A stretch of 64,000 nt of DNA from WRGA01 sp031553395 (GTDB lineage: Bacteria > Bacteroidota > Bacteroidia > Bacteroidales > WRGA01). Under the pieces are notes generated by a model. The model was not told where the DNA came from and did no database searches. It saw only the letters and a list, made by a program, of their open reading frames with translations. A program made the position numbers and the translations under genes. Positions within the stretch are counted from its first letter, which is position 1, and the number at the start of each line of letters is the position of its first letter. Location of the stretch: contig JAVBLR010000001.1 of the NCBI GenBank assembly GCA_031553395.1, forward strand, positions 124,001-188,000, given 5' to 3'. Positions 25,944 to 35,588 of this stretch are shown in pieces.

Positions 25944-27278
25944 TTATATTACGCCTTGTGCCATCATTGCTTTAGCTACTTTCATAAAGCCTGCAATATT
26001 TGCACCTTTCACATAGTTTACATAATCGCCGTTAGTTCCATATTTTACACAAGCATCATGAATATCTTTCATAATAGTTTGTAATTTTTGGTCAACTTCT
26101 TCGCGGCTCCAGCTCAATTTGATAGAGTTTTGAGTCATTTCCAATCCGCTAACCGATACACCACCAGCATTAGCCGCTTTTCCCGGAGCATATAAGATTT
26201 TATTTTCTATGAATAAATGTACAGCTTCAGGTGTAGAAGGCATGTTTGCACCTTCAGAAACAGCAAAGCAACCGTTAGCAATTAATGCACGGGCGTCATC
26301 ACCGTTCAATTCGTTTTGAGTAGCACTTGGGAGAGCAATTGTACATTTTTCAGCCCAAGGACGGCCTCCTTCAACATATTTACAGTTGTACTTGTCTGCA
26401 TATTCTTTGATACGACCACGATATATATTCTTTAATTCAAATACATATTGTAATTTTTCGGAATCAATTCCCTCCGGATCGTAGATATAACCGTTACTAT
26501 CAGAAAGCGTTACCACTTTTCCACCTAATTCAATAACTTTTTCAGCAGTATATGTAGCCACATTTCCCGAACCGGAAATAGCAACTACTTGTCCTTTCAA
26601 GTCATTGATACCTTTTCTTTTTAACATATTCATCAAGAAATAGATATTTCCATAACCTGTTGCTTCAGGACGAATCAATGAACCGCCAAATTCAATACCT
26701 TTTCCGGTAAAAGTTCCGGTATTTTCACGAGCTAATTTTTTGTACATTCCGTACATGAACCCAACTTCACGTCCACCAACACCGATATCACCGGCAGGAA
26801 CATCGGTTTCAGGTCCGATATGTCTCCAAAGTTCAGTAATAAATGCTTGGCAAAAACGCATGATTTCGTTAGCTGATTTGCCTTTTGGGCTGAAATCCGA
26901 ACCGCCTTTTCCTCCACCCATCGGCAATGTAGTCAATGAGTTTTTGAATGTTTGCTCAAAAGCAAGGAATTTAAGAATAGATTGATTTACAGATGAGTGA
27001 AATCGTATACCGCCTTTGTAAGGACCAATCGCATTATTATGTTGGATACGGTATCCCATATTCACCTGCGTATTTCCTTTATCATCTACCCAAGTAACAC
27101 GGAATGAGAAAATACGGTCTGGAATGCATAATCTCTCAATTAAATTATATTTTTCGAATTCAGGATGTTGATTGTAAACATCTTCGATAGTTTCTAATAC
27201 TTCTTGAACCGCCTGATGATATTCGGGTTCGTTAGGAAATCGTCTTTTTAAGTTTTCTAATACGTCTGTTGCTTTCAT
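25944..27278 (-). CDS. gdhA: NADP-type glutamate dehydrogenase (hexameric, GDH-I)
   Basis: 444 residues from ATG 27278, matching the family start MKATDVLENLKRRFPNEPEYHQA; an ATG two codons upstream (27284) is also open. Seen: the glutamate/lysine site in LPMGGGKGGSDFSPKGKS, PAGDIGVGGREVGFMYG, and the Rossmann loop VAISGSGNVATYTAEK. It aminates 2-oxoglutarate with ammonia and is the main ammonium-assimilation route in many Bacteroidales. A TACCTTTG -7 box on the minus strand at 27351-27344 sits about 66 bases upstream of the start. Confidence 0.97.
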   Translation of the reverse strand: MKATDVLENLKRRFPNEPEYHQAVQEVLETIEDVYNQHPEFEKYNLIERLCIPDRIFSFRVTWVDDKGNTQVNMGYRIQHNNAIGPYKGGIRFHSSVNQSILKFLAFEQTFKNSLTTLPMGGGKGGSDFSPKGKSANEIMRFCQAFITELWRHIGPETDVPAGDIGVGGREVGFMYGMYKKLARENTGTFTGKGIEFGGSLIRPEATGYGNIYFLMNMLKRKGINDLKGQVVAISGSGNVATYTAEKVIELGGKVVTLSDSNGYIYDPEGIDSEKLQYVFELKNIYRGRIKEYADKYNCKYVEGGRPWAEKCTIALPSATQNELNGDDARALIANGCFAVSEGANMPSTPEAVHLFIENKILYAPGKAANAGGVSVSGLEMTQNSIKLSWSREEVDQKLQTIMKDIHDACVKYGTNGDYVNYVKGANIAGFMKVAKAMMAQGVI

Positions 27279-27343
27279 ATACATTAATGTTAATACAATT
27301 GATAAAAGAAACGTGATAGGGTTTCATTTTTATTTTCTGTGAG

Positions 27344-27351
27344 CAAAGGTA
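27344..27351 (-). promoter_or_regulatory. -7 box of gdhA
   Basis: TACCTTTG on the minus strand, an exact match to the TAnnTTTG consensus. No clear TTTG partner about 20 bases further upstream. Confidence 0.5.
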
Positions 27352-27524
27352 AGTGTTTTTTTTAATAATACGATAAAAAAGATAGAAAAAATGATAAAAA
27401 AACGACAAAATGTAATTTTTTCAATCTTTTTGATAACTTTTTATAAGAATCGAACAGTTTTATGCATTCGATTACTTGATTTTCATTTGTATTGAAGAAC
27501 ATATTTCTTAACTCAGTTAAAAAG

Positions 27525-27719
27525 GGGTGCATTTCCAATTGTTGCAGATTGTTTCCTCAAGTAATATCCTAAAAGCTCCCATCAAAATAGTGATTCTTTC
27601 TTTTACTTTTGCCTTGATTTTTTGCTTCTTTTTTATCAAGAAAAAAGATCAAAGAAGAATGCACAAATATTGAATTTCCAAAAACATTAACAAGAAAAAC
27701 GACAATTTGAAATGCACCC
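27525..27719. mobile_element. Candidate MITE, 195 bp with 18-base terminal inverted repeats
   Basis: Left end GGGTGCATTTCCAATTGT (27525-27542) and right end ACAATTTGAAATGCACCC (27702-27719) are inverted copies with one mismatch. The outside flanks carry GTTAAAAAG on the left and GTTAAAAG on the right, which could be a target-site duplication. The interior has no ORF but holds a second imperfect palindrome (CTTCTTTTTTATCAAG / CAAAGAAG region, about 27610-27660). It lies in the 530-base gap between gdhA and gpmA. Confidence 0.6.
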
Positions 27720-27811
27720 GTTAAAAGTTAAAAGGCGAACAAATTTTATGAGATTATTGTTTTATATATTATACTCAGAGAAATAGTCGAAATATATATA
27801 AAACATTGGAT

Positions 27812-28558
27812 ATGAAAAAAGTAGTCTTGCTTCGTCATGGAGAAAGTACATGGAATAAAGAGAATCGTTTTACCGGATGGACAGATGTCGATTTATCTGA
27901 AAAAGGGGTTGAAGAAGCCAAATTGGCCGGAAAGATTTTAAAAGAAAATGGCTTTATTTTTGATATTGCTTATACGTCTTATTTAAAGCGTTCAGTTAAG
28001 ACACTAAATGAGGTGTTGGATGTGATGGATTTAGATTGGATACCTGTGAAAAAGTCGTGGAAGCTGAACGAAAAGCATTATGGCATGTTACAAGGATTGA
28101 ATAAAACCGAAACTGCCGAAAAATACGGAGATGAACAAGTGCTTATTTGGCGTAGAAGTTATGATGTGGCACCGGCTCCATTAGATAAAGACGATCCTCG
28201 TAATCCAAAATTCGATATTCGCTATAAGGAATTATCAAATGAAGAAATTCCATTAACCGAATCTTTATTGGATACAGTAAACAGGATTATTCCTTATTGG
28301 CAGAATGTTATTTTTCAATCATTAAGAGAATGTGAACAAATCATTGTATCTGCCCATGGTAATAGCTTACGTGGAATTATTAAATACTTGAAAGGCATAT
28401 CAGACAAAGATATTATTAATTTAAATCTGCCAACAGCTATTCCTTATATTTTTGAATTTGATGATGATTTACATCTTGTTAAAGACTATTTTTTGGGAGA
28501 TCCCGAAGAAGTTGAAAAGAAAATGAATGCTGTTGCTAATCAAGCAAAAAAAGAATAA
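27812..28558 (+). CDS. gpmA: 2,3-bisphosphoglycerate-dependent phosphoglycerate mutase
   Basis: 248 residues from ATG 27812 (a TTG two codons upstream is open). Phospho-histidine motif LLRHGESTWNKENRFTGWTDVDLSEKG (H near residue 9), the glutamate region ESLLDTVNRIIPYW, and the second histidine in SAHGNSLRGIIKYLKG are all present. It interconverts 3- and 2-phosphoglycerate in glycolysis and gluconeogenesis. It is monocistronic and shares a bidirectional terminator with the glucan phosphorylase. Confidence 0.96.
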   Translation: MKKVVLLRHGESTWNKENRFTGWTDVDLSEKGVEEAKLAGKILKENGFIFDIAYTSYLKRSVKTLNEVLDVMDLDWIPVKKSWKLNEKHYGMLQGLNKTETAEKYGDEQVLIWRRSYDVAPAPLDKDDPRNPKFDIRYKELSNEEIPLTESLLDTVNRIIPYWQNVIFQSLRECEQIIVSAHGNSLRGIIKYLKGISDKDIINLNLPTAIPYIFEFDDDLHLVKDYFLGDPEEVEKKMNAVANQAKKE

Positions 28559-28580
28559 TGTAAACGAAATCCATAAATAA

Positions 28581-28623
28581 AAATGAGAGCATCCCCAAAA
28601 TTCAGGAAATGCTCTCATTTTTT
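28581..28623. terminator. Bidirectional terminator between gpmA and glucan phosphorylase
   Basis: AAATGAGAGCAT (28581-28592) pairs with ATGCTCTCATTT (28609-28620), with A and T runs on the outer sides. Confidence 0.85.
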
Positions 28624-28638
28624 ATGCTAAATTATGCA

Positions 28639-31203
28639 TCAAAACCAATGTACATAACACATATCCATTCTATGCGGTAAGTCAGAATTTTTAGGGAATA
28701 ACCGGAATGCGTATTTAAATACACCTCCATGTTGTTGTTCATATTCTAATTTGAAATACATCAAATTACCTTCTGTTTTTACTAATTCAAATTCTTCAAT
28801 AGATGAAACATTTACTTTGTTATTTGCATCGATCGTAGTAACCACAAGCTCTACACCTAAACAATTGCCTTTAATCGTGCCTTTATCTATTACAGTTTCA
28901 ATAGTATATTCTTGTCCTGAAACTATGTTATTATGGAAAGTTGCTGCAACATCCGATACAGACACAACTTTAATGCTATCCCAATTATCTGCAATCATTT
29001 CTTTCCAAGCTGCAATATCTTTTGCTTTTCCATAGTTATCAGCTTTTAATGCTTTACCTCGAACAGCCAATTTACTGTAAAAACGTTCGATATAATCATC
29101 CAACATGCGCTTAGTTGTATACACAGGCGCAATTTGAGCTATCGAATTTTTAATATATTGTATCCATTCGGGAGAATAACCTTTACTATTTTTAGCATAA
29201 TATAAAGGAATTATCTGATTTTCAAGCATTCCATAAATAGTTGCCGCATCCAATTGGTCTTGATGTTCATTGTTTTCGTATGTAATCTTATCTGTTAAAG
29301 CCCATCCAGCACCTTCGACATAACCTTCATACCACCAACCATCTAGTACAGAGAAATTTAATACACCATTCATCTCAGCTTTTTGTCCAGAAGTTCCAGA
29401 AGCTTCCAACGGACGAGTAGGAGTATTCAACCAAACATCTACACCCGAAATTAAACGTTTAGCCAATTGCATATCATAGTTTTCAAGAAAAACAATTTTT
29501 CCTAAAAATTCAGGTCTACGTGAAATTTCGATGATATGTTTGATCAAGCCTTGTCCGCCACCGTCTGCGGGGTGCGCTTTTCCTGTAAATATGAATTGTA
29601 CAGGACACTGCGGATTATTTACAATTTTAGCTAATCTGTCTAAATCTGTAAACAACAAATGTGCACGCTTATATGTTGCAAAACGACGTCCGAATCCTAT
29701 TAACAAGGCATTTGGATTCATATTTTCCAAAATAGAAATAATACGGGAAGGATCACCTTGGTTTTTCAACCAACCATCTCTGAATTGAACTGTTATATAA
29801 TTCAATAATTTCTTTTTAAGCACTTGGCGGGTATCCCAAATCAAATCATCGGAGACATTATAAATACCTTCCCAGATACTCTTATTGGACTGATCTTCCA
29901 TCCATTCTTTACTGAAATGTTTTTCATACAACTCCTTCCATTCGGAAGCCGTCCAAGTAGGCATGTGTACACCATTTGTAACATAACCTACATGTGATTC
30001 TTCAGGGAAATAGCCTTTCCAAATCGGTTGGAACATTTGTTGTGAAACTTTTCCGTGTAACCAACTTACGCCATTGACTTCCTGACAAGTGTTGCATGCA
30101 AAAACACTCATAGAGAATTTTTCATTTGTTCCCGGAGCTTCACGTCCCATATCCATCAAGTCAACCTGAGAAATTCCTAATTTATTAGGATACTCATACA
30201 TGTACTTCATGAAAAGGCCTTCTTCGAAACTATCATGTCCGGCTGGAACCGGTGTATGTACAGTATATAACGATGTAGAACGAACAACTTCCAATGCCTG
30301 AGGAAAAGACAATCCTTCATTTTGAATATAATCGGTTAAGCGTTGTGCATTAATAAGAGCAGCATGCCCTTCGTTACAATGATACACATCTTTTTTTATG
30401 CCTAACTTATTTAATAAAAGAATTCCGCCAATACCCAGCAAATATTCTTGTTTCATACGATTTTCCCAATCTCCTCCATATAGGTGATGAGTAATCGGAC
30501 GATCGAATTCACTATTGGAATCCAAATCTGTGTCTAATAAATATAATGTTATACGCCCAACATTTACTTTCCAAACATTCGCATGTATGTTGCGGCCGGG
30601 ATAAGGAACATCCAGTACCATTTGATTGCCATTAGCATCCAATACTTGTTCCAACGGTAATTGCCCGAAATTTTGGAATTCATAATTTGCTATTTGCTGA
30701 CCGTCAACCGAAAGGCTTTGGGTAAAATATCCAAAACGATACAAAAATCCGACAGCAGTCATATCTACATTGCAATCGCTGGCTTCTTTTAAGTAATCTC
30801 CTGCTAAAATACCCAATCCACCCGAATATATTTTAAGTATACTTGCCAATCCATATTCCATACTAAAATATGCTATAGACGGAACATTCGTATTTGGTTT
30901 CACATCTATATATGTACGGAATTTCTTATAGACTTTGTCTATTTCATCCATTAAAACTTTATCGGCAACAATTTCTTCTAAACGCTCATAACTTACTTTT
31001 TCTAATAATAAAACAGGGTTACGGGCGCATTCTTTCCACAAATTACTATCGACTTTGTTGAATAAGTCGGTAGCTTCGGAATTCCATACCCACCAGATAT
31101 TAAGTGAGAGTTCTTCTAATTTTTTTAATTCATCAGGAACCCGTGATTTCACAGTAATGTCTTTCCAAATAGGAAGGTTTGCATTGTTAACTTTTACTTT
31201 CAT
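28639..31203 (-). CDS. glgP: Alpha-glucan (glycogen) phosphorylase, DUF3417-containing type
   Basis: 854 residues. The N-terminus (VPDELKKLEELSLNIWWVWNSEATDLF) is the DUF3417 segment typical of the bacterial alpha-glucan family phosphorylases. The GT35 core follows, with YFSMEYGLA, GLGILAGDYLKEASD, HCNEGHAAL and the PLP region EASGTSGQKAEMNGVLNFSVLDGWW (lysine near residue 608). It releases glucose-1-phosphate from glycogen or maltodextrin in the cytoplasm. It lies 133 bases downstream of the glycogen synthase on the same strand, so synthesis and breakdown of the polymer are encoded together. Confidence 0.95.
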   Translation of the reverse strand: MKVKVNNANLPIWKDITVKSRVPDELKKLEELSLNIWWVWNSEATDLFNKVDSNLWKECARNPVLLLEKVSYERLEEIVADKVLMDEIDKVYKKFRTYIDVKPNTNVPSIAYFSMEYGLASILKIYSGGLGILAGDYLKEASDCNVDMTAVGFLYRFGYFTQSLSVDGQQIANYEFQNFGQLPLEQVLDANGNQMVLDVPYPGRNIHANVWKVNVGRITLYLLDTDLDSNSEFDRPITHHLYGGDWENRMKQEYLLGIGGILLLNKLGIKKDVYHCNEGHAALINAQRLTDYIQNEGLSFPQALEVVRSTSLYTVHTPVPAGHDSFEEGLFMKYMYEYPNKLGISQVDLMDMGREAPGTNEKFSMSVFACNTCQEVNGVSWLHGKVSQQMFQPIWKGYFPEESHVGYVTNGVHMPTWTASEWKELYEKHFSKEWMEDQSNKSIWEGIYNVSDDLIWDTRQVLKKKLLNYITVQFRDGWLKNQGDPSRIISILENMNPNALLIGFGRRFATYKRAHLLFTDLDRLAKIVNNPQCPVQFIFTGKAHPADGGGQGLIKHIIEISRRPEFLGKIVFLENYDMQLAKRLISGVDVWLNTPTRPLEASGTSGQKAEMNGVLNFSVLDGWWYEGYVEGAGWALTDKITYENNEHQDQLDAATIYGMLENQIIPLYYAKNSKGYSPEWIQYIKNSIAQIAPVYTTKRMLDDYIERFYSKLAVRGKALKADNYGKAKDIAAWKEMIADNWDSIKVVSVSDVAATFHNNIVSGQEYTIETVIDKGTIKGNCLGVELVVTTIDANNKVNVSSIEEFELVKTEGNLMYFKLEYEQQHGGVFKYAFRLFPKNSDLPHRMDMCYVHWF

Positions 31204-31336
31204 ACCATTATTTTTTATTCTTACACTAAAATCGCATGAAACTCGCTAAATAATCAATTTACTTTGGCGTAAGTCTTTTATAGTTCGTTTCATACGCAAT
31301 ATTTTTAATTAAAAAACTTATTTTCAGAATTTTATA

Positions 31337-32992
31337 TCAAGTTTTATTTGCGAACTTTTTTGACAAGGCTATATGATATGCCTCTTGATAATTTTGAATA
31401 AATAATTGCCAATGAGCTTTATTCGAAATATGTAAAGCCTGTTTTCTTATTGCAGCAATTTCTTCAGGAGATTTATTTATCAATGACTTTATCGATTCGG
31501 CGATTGCATTTACAACATCAAAATAGTTGAAATCAGTACGTTGTATAACATTTACACCATCATCAATTCCTTCTTCATCATGAACGTGATTTGCCCATAA
31601 TCCGAATCCGGCCAAAGATGTAGTTATAGTAGGGACCGAAAATGCGATACTTTCAAGTGGCGTGTATCCCCACGGCTCGTAATACGAAGGAAAAACAGTT
31701 GCATCCATACCAATAAGTAAATCATAGTATGATTTATTAAAAATTCCATCAGAGCCGGTAAGATACGAAGGAACAAAAATTATTTTCACGTTATCGTGTT
31801 GAGCATTCTTAAATCCACGATAAATTATCTGTTTCAGAACATTATCATCCTCTTGATTATGCAACCAATGTGTTATAAATGGGAATTGCAAGATCGGATC
31901 AAGAATGTCATTATCCATGTTTTTTATCAAATCCCTGCGTGGATGGTCTACATAGGCAGGAACCATGATAAATGCAATAATATCTTTATCCGTTTTCCCG
32001 TTTACATTAATTTGGTGCATTGCGTCGATAAAAACATCAATACCTTTATTTTTGTATTCATAACGGCCGCTTGTTGCAATTAAAAAAGTATTATCGGAGG
32101 AAGGTCGGTAACCCAACAGATTCTCAGCAACATATAATAACGAAAGCCTAGCTTCTTCACGTTTTTTATCGTAGTTTTTTCCTTTAGAAACAAAATTATC
32201 TTCAAAACCATTTAACACTACAACATCCGGCCTTCTTTCAAGGAGTTGCGTGCATTCCTGAGCCGTGATTTCACTTACGGTTGTAAAACAATCGACATGT
32301 TGTGCAGTTTTCTTTTCAAGGGAATGTTTGGAAACCATATTTAGTTCCCGAGCCATTTGGTCTCCATTGTAAGCGTTCAAATAAGCATATAAAGGCTTGT
32401 TATTTCCAGCAATAGAACGACCAATGCAAGTTGCATGAGTAGTAAAAACAGTTGCTATCTGAGGCAATTCATGCTTTACATACAATGCACCCATTCCCGT
32501 AGTCCATTCATTGAAATGGGCAATAATATTCTGTTTTCCGTTTAATTTTTTAAAATGGTAAAAACTTTCAATTACCAATGCCGATGCTAATGAAAATATA
32601 CAAGATTCGTCGTAATCTCCATATGCATACAAAGAATCGACTTCAAACCATTCCCACATTTTGGCATATAAGTCGTTTTTCTGATCAAAAAATTGTGCAA
32701 AATCGACTAATATAACATACGGTTTTCCGGGGACATCCCAATAACCGGTGCGAATTTTCAGTTTACTGATAATTTCTGCATGTTTTTTCCATTCAGGAAA
32801 AACCTTTTCATCTTCAACAAAGTAAATGTTATTTTGAGTTAAATCCGGTCCAATAAAAATAATCCTGTTTTTGTATAATTTTTGCAAGGTTTTTGCTTTT
32901 GTAGAAAGCACTGTGTAAATGCCACCCACTTTATTACAAACTTCCCAGCTTACTTCAAAAATATAATCAGGCTTGATCAGGTCAGTCGTCAT
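31337..32992 (-). CDS. GT3-type (eukaryote-like) glycogen synthase
   Basis: 551 residues. The start PDYIFEVSWEVCNKVGGIYTVLSTKA is the nucleotide-sugar and glucan site of GT3 glycogen synthases, with HFNEWTTGMGALYVKH, FTTHATCIGRSIAGN, FKNAQHDNVKIIFVPSYL and PSYYEPWGYTPLESIAFSVPTITTSLAGFG following. GT3 enzymes usually take UDP-glucose, unlike the ADP-glucose-using GT5 GlgA of most bacteria; this form is characteristic of Bacteroidetes. The -7 box TATATTTG lies on the minus strand at 33080-33073. Confidence 0.93.
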   Translation of the reverse strand: MTTDLIKPDYIFEVSWEVCNKVGGIYTVLSTKAKTLQKLYKNRIIFIGPDLTQNNIYFVEDEKVFPEWKKHAEIISKLKIRTGYWDVPGKPYVILVDFAQFFDQKNDLYAKMWEWFEVDSLYAYGDYDESCIFSLASALVIESFYHFKKLNGKQNIIAHFNEWTTGMGALYVKHELPQIATVFTTHATCIGRSIAGNNKPLYAYLNAYNGDQMARELNMVSKHSLEKKTAQHVDCFTTVSEITAQECTQLLERRPDVVVLNGFEDNFVSKGKNYDKKREEARLSLLYVAENLLGYRPSSDNTFLIATSGRYEYKNKGIDVFIDAMHQINVNGKTDKDIIAFIMVPAYVDHPRRDLIKNMDNDILDPILQFPFITHWLHNQEDDNVLKQIIYRGFKNAQHDNVKIIFVPSYLTGSDGIFNKSYYDLLIGMDATVFPSYYEPWGYTPLESIAFSVPTITTSLAGFGLWANHVHDEEGIDDGVNVIQRTDFNYFDVVNAIAESIKSLINKSPEEIAAIRKQALHISNKAHWQLFIQNYQEAYHIALSKKFANKT

Positions 32993-33326
32993 CCTTAATT
33001 CTAAGATTGTTGGTTTTTAGTTAATGTATATGTTTTGTTTTTTTGCTAAAAAATGCTAAAAACATAAACCGACAAATATAGAATTTTTTTTATTAATAAA
33101 AGCATTGCTCTATATATGTAAATAATACTTTTATTCTTTAAAAATCATAACAATCTAATAGTTAGATGCTTGTTAAAATAGAAAAATACAACTTTAACAT
33201 AGTTTTTATACAAAATATTCCTAAAACAATAAACAAAGAGATTATTCTGATTTAAAACATCCCTTTTTATACCTTAAGATCGTACTTTAAAAAAAACTAT
33301 TATCCATAATTTATTAAAGAAACATT
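32993..33326. other. AT-rich gap upstream of glycogen synthase
   Basis: About 330 bases, very AT-rich. It carries the minus-strand -7 box TATATTTG (33080-33073) of the glycogen synthase gene. I see no gene, hairpin or repeat in the remainder. Confidence 0.5.
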
Positions 33327-34160
33327 CTAAAAGTTAAAATTGTCAGGGTCGGAACCAAACCTGAATCCCTGATTTAATCCGTTAATTGCATCCATATCTT
33401 CCTTACTCAATTCAAAATCGAAAATATCGGTATTGCTTTTAATCCTATCAGGATGTACTGATTTGGGCAATGTAATTACTCCATTTTGCAAATCCCATCG
33501 TAGTACAACTTGTACAGCCGATTTCCCATATTTAGCACCAATGTCATTCAACAGCTTAACTTCTACAATATGCCCTTGCATAAGAGGAGACCACGCTTCG
33601 GGATGAATTCCATTATCATTACAGAATTTGATTAATCCCGGTTGAGTAAGATACGGATGATATTCAATTTGATTGACCATTGGCTTTATCTTGCAGTTAG
33701 CCAATAAATCTTCCAGATGATGTTGTAAAAAATTGCTGACTCCAATAGCCTTTACTTTTCCCGATTGATAGAGTTCTTCGAGTGCACGCCATGAATCAAT
33801 ATATTTTCCTTTTACCGGCCAATGAATCAGATATAAGTCTACATAGTCTGTTTTTAATTTATCCAAGCTATCATTGAATGCCAATAATGTATTTTCATAT
33901 CCTTGCTCGCTGTTCCATAATTTTGTAGTTACAAAAATTTCTTCACGAGGAATTCCGCTTTCCCGGATTGCTGTTCCAGCACCTTCTTCATTACGATATA
34001 CTGCAGCAGTGTCGATGCTGCGATAACCTGATTTCAATGCTGTTTTTACAGCATCAGTAACCTCTGTTCCGTCTTGTACTTTGAAAACTCCTAAACCGAA
34101 ATATGGCATTTTTACTCCATTGTGAAGAGTTACTGTGCCTTTTAAATCAGTAATTTTCAT
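33327..34160 (-). CDS. Aldo/keto reductase
   Basis: 277 residues, AKR TIM-barrel. Catalytic set: D in GYRSIDTAAVYRNEEG with Y a few residues on, K in FVTTKLWNSEQGYE, H in VDLYLIHWPVKGKY. The NADP-binding tail is LPKSVHPDRIKSNTDIFDFEL. It reads as a DkgA/YtbE-like reductase of 2,5-diketogluconate or methylglyoxal-type carbonyls; the in vivo substrate is unclear. It lies 93 bases downstream of sodB on the same strand, so a shared stress response is possible. Confidence 0.93.
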   Translation of the reverse strand: MKITDLKGTVTLHNGVKMPYFGLGVFKVQDGTEVTDAVKTALKSGYRSIDTAAVYRNEEGAGTAIRESGIPREEIFVTTKLWNSEQGYENTLLAFNDSLDKLKTDYVDLYLIHWPVKGKYIDSWRALEELYQSGKVKAIGVSNFLQHHLEDLLANCKIKPMVNQIEYHPYLTQPGLIKFCNDNGIHPEAWSPLMQGHIVEVKLLNDIGAKYGKSAVQVVLRWDLQNGVITLPKSVHPDRIKSNTDIFDFELSKEDMDAINGLNQGFRFGSDPDNFNF

Positions 34161-34253
34161 CTGTTTTGTTGTTTATGGTAAAAACAAATAAACAAGTGTG
34201 ATTTTAGGTTTATTCCTGTTCTCTACACTTGTTTATTCATTCTGATTTATTTT

Positions 34254-34829
34254 TTAATACCTTGCTTCCACGGCATCCCAATTTATTATGCCCCATAAGG
34301 CATTTACATGGTCTGCCCGGCGATTACGGAAATCGACATAATAAGCATGTTCCCAAACATCAAAAGCAAGTAATGGCGTAAAGCCTTTCGTTAATGGATT
34401 TCCCGCATTGCTTTCTTTTAGAATAGAAAGTTTTCCGTCTTTATCTTTTACCAACCAAGCCCATCCTGAACCGAATAATGTTACGGCAGCGTTTGAGAAT
34501 TCTTTTTTGAAATCGTCAAAAGATCCGAAAGTTGTTTTGATTGCCTCTGCTAATTTGCCTTTTGGTTCACCGCCACCATTGGATTTGAATGATGCAAAAT
34601 AGAAATCATGATTCCAAGCCTGTGCTGCATTGTTAAAAATACCGCCATCTGATTCTTTTACAATAGTTTCCAAATCAGCATTTTCAAATTTTGTTCCGGC
34701 AATAAGATTGTTCAAGTTTGTAACATAAGTCATCAAATGCTTGTCGTGATGTAACTCCATTGTTTCTTTGCTAATCACAGGTTCCAAAGCATCATACGCA
34801 TAAGGCAGCGGCTTTAATTCAAATTTCAT
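34254..34829 (-). CDS. sodB: Superoxide dismutase, Fe/Mn family
   Basis: 191 residues from ATG 34829 (MKFELKPLPYAYDALEP); a longer in-frame extension to 34898 is open but overlaps the promoter side and lacks homology. Metal ligands are in LHHDKHLMTYVTNL, NHDFYF, and AFDVWEHAYYVDFRNRRADHV. GSGWAWLVKDKDGKLSI is the family core. It dismutates superoxide in the cytoplasm. A TATCTTTG -7 box lies on the minus strand at 34959-34952. Confidence 0.95.
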   Translation of the reverse strand: MKFELKPLPYAYDALEPVISKETMELHHDKHLMTYVTNLNNLIAGTKFENADLETIVKESDGGIFNNAAQAWNHDFYFASFKSNGGGEPKGKLAEAIKTTFGSFDDFKKEFSNAAVTLFGSGWAWLVKDKDGKLSILKESNAGNPLTKGFTPLLAFDVWEHAYYVDFRNRRADHVNALWGIINWDAVEARY

Positions 34830-35169
34830 AACGTTGTTATTTAAGTTATTTGTACTAAAAAAAAGCAAAACGAATAAATTCAATAAATAAGTTCCCATAA
34901 TTATAAAATTATAGTTATTGTTTATATAACAAAGAGAATCATATCTTTGTTCAAAGATAATATAATTTATTGGTAAATGTTCTCTCCCGTTTAGTAGCCA
35001 TTTTTTGTATTAATCGTCTTTATCTATCTATTTTAATAATTATTAACCAAAATATAGGTAGGAGCAACGAGAAAAAGCTATAAAAATTATGTCCTTACAA
35101 TAAAGATTTATACTTTTGTACTCATATTACATTAAGGCACATTGTTTCTTAATTTTAAAAAGATCAAAA
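34830..35169. promoter_or_regulatory. Divergent promoter region, sodB and the 35170 gene
   Basis: Leftward: TATCTTTG on the minus strand at 34959-34952. Rightward: TACTTTTG at 35111-35118, about 50 bases before the ATG at 35170. Around 34945-34959 the TATCTTTGTTCAAAGATA sequence is a perfect palindrome that could be an operator at the sodB -7 box. Nothing else is evident. Confidence 0.5.
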
Positions 35170-35472
35170 ATGAAGCAATTATTACTCATTATATTTTTTG
35201 TCGCTTTTTCGGTTGGATTTTCACATGCACAAGATGTAAATCCAAAATTGCCGATAGATACAGATCAACCTTCAATTTCATTATCCGATACAAACCGTTT
35301 GTTTGTGCAAAATGTAAAACCGGGAGATTTGCTGCAAGTGTATAGTATACTTGGGGTAAAAGTCTCAGAAGTAAAAATGGATTCTTCGAATAAAGAACTC
35401 ACACTGAATGTTCCCAAAGGGTATTACATTGTAAAAGTATCAAATATGGTACGAAAAATAGCTGTAAAATAA
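35170..35472 (+). CDS. Tiny secreted protein consisting mainly of a T9SS sorting tail
   Basis: 100 residues from ATG 35170. Signal peptide MKQLLLIIFFVAFSVGFSHA (1-20), a short linker (DVNPKLPIDTDQPS), then about 65 residues with the pattern of a type A T9SS C-terminal domain: NRLFVQNVKPGDLLQVYSILGVKVSEVK, and GYYIVKVSNMVRKIAVK at the very end. There is no room for a passenger domain. It may be a minimal surface peptide, a decoy or processing product of the sortase, or the tail of a once larger gene. It has its own -7 box and a strong hairpin behind it, which favours an expressed gene. Confidence 0.8.
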   Translation: MKQLLLIIFFVAFSVGFSHAQDVNPKLPIDTDQPSISLSDTNRLFVQNVKPGDLLQVYSILGVKVSEVKMDSSNKELTLNVPKGYYIVKVSNMVRKIAVK

Positions 35473-35490
35473 GTTTGATTGTTATAAATT

Positions 35491-35536
35491 AAACAAAGAA
35501 AGGTATTTTCTCTTGAGAAAATACCTTTCTTTGTTT
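35491..35536. terminator. Perfect 22-bp hairpin, bidirectional terminator
   Basis: AAACAAAGAAAGGTATTTTC plus TC (35491-35512) pairs without error with 35515-35536; only two bases remain for the loop. It lies between the T9SS-tail gene and a convergent membrane-protein gene. Confidence 0.8.
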
Positions 35537-35588
35537 AATAATAATTGAATTTTGTGGCTATCCCGAAAATGTATCAACATAACAAGTA

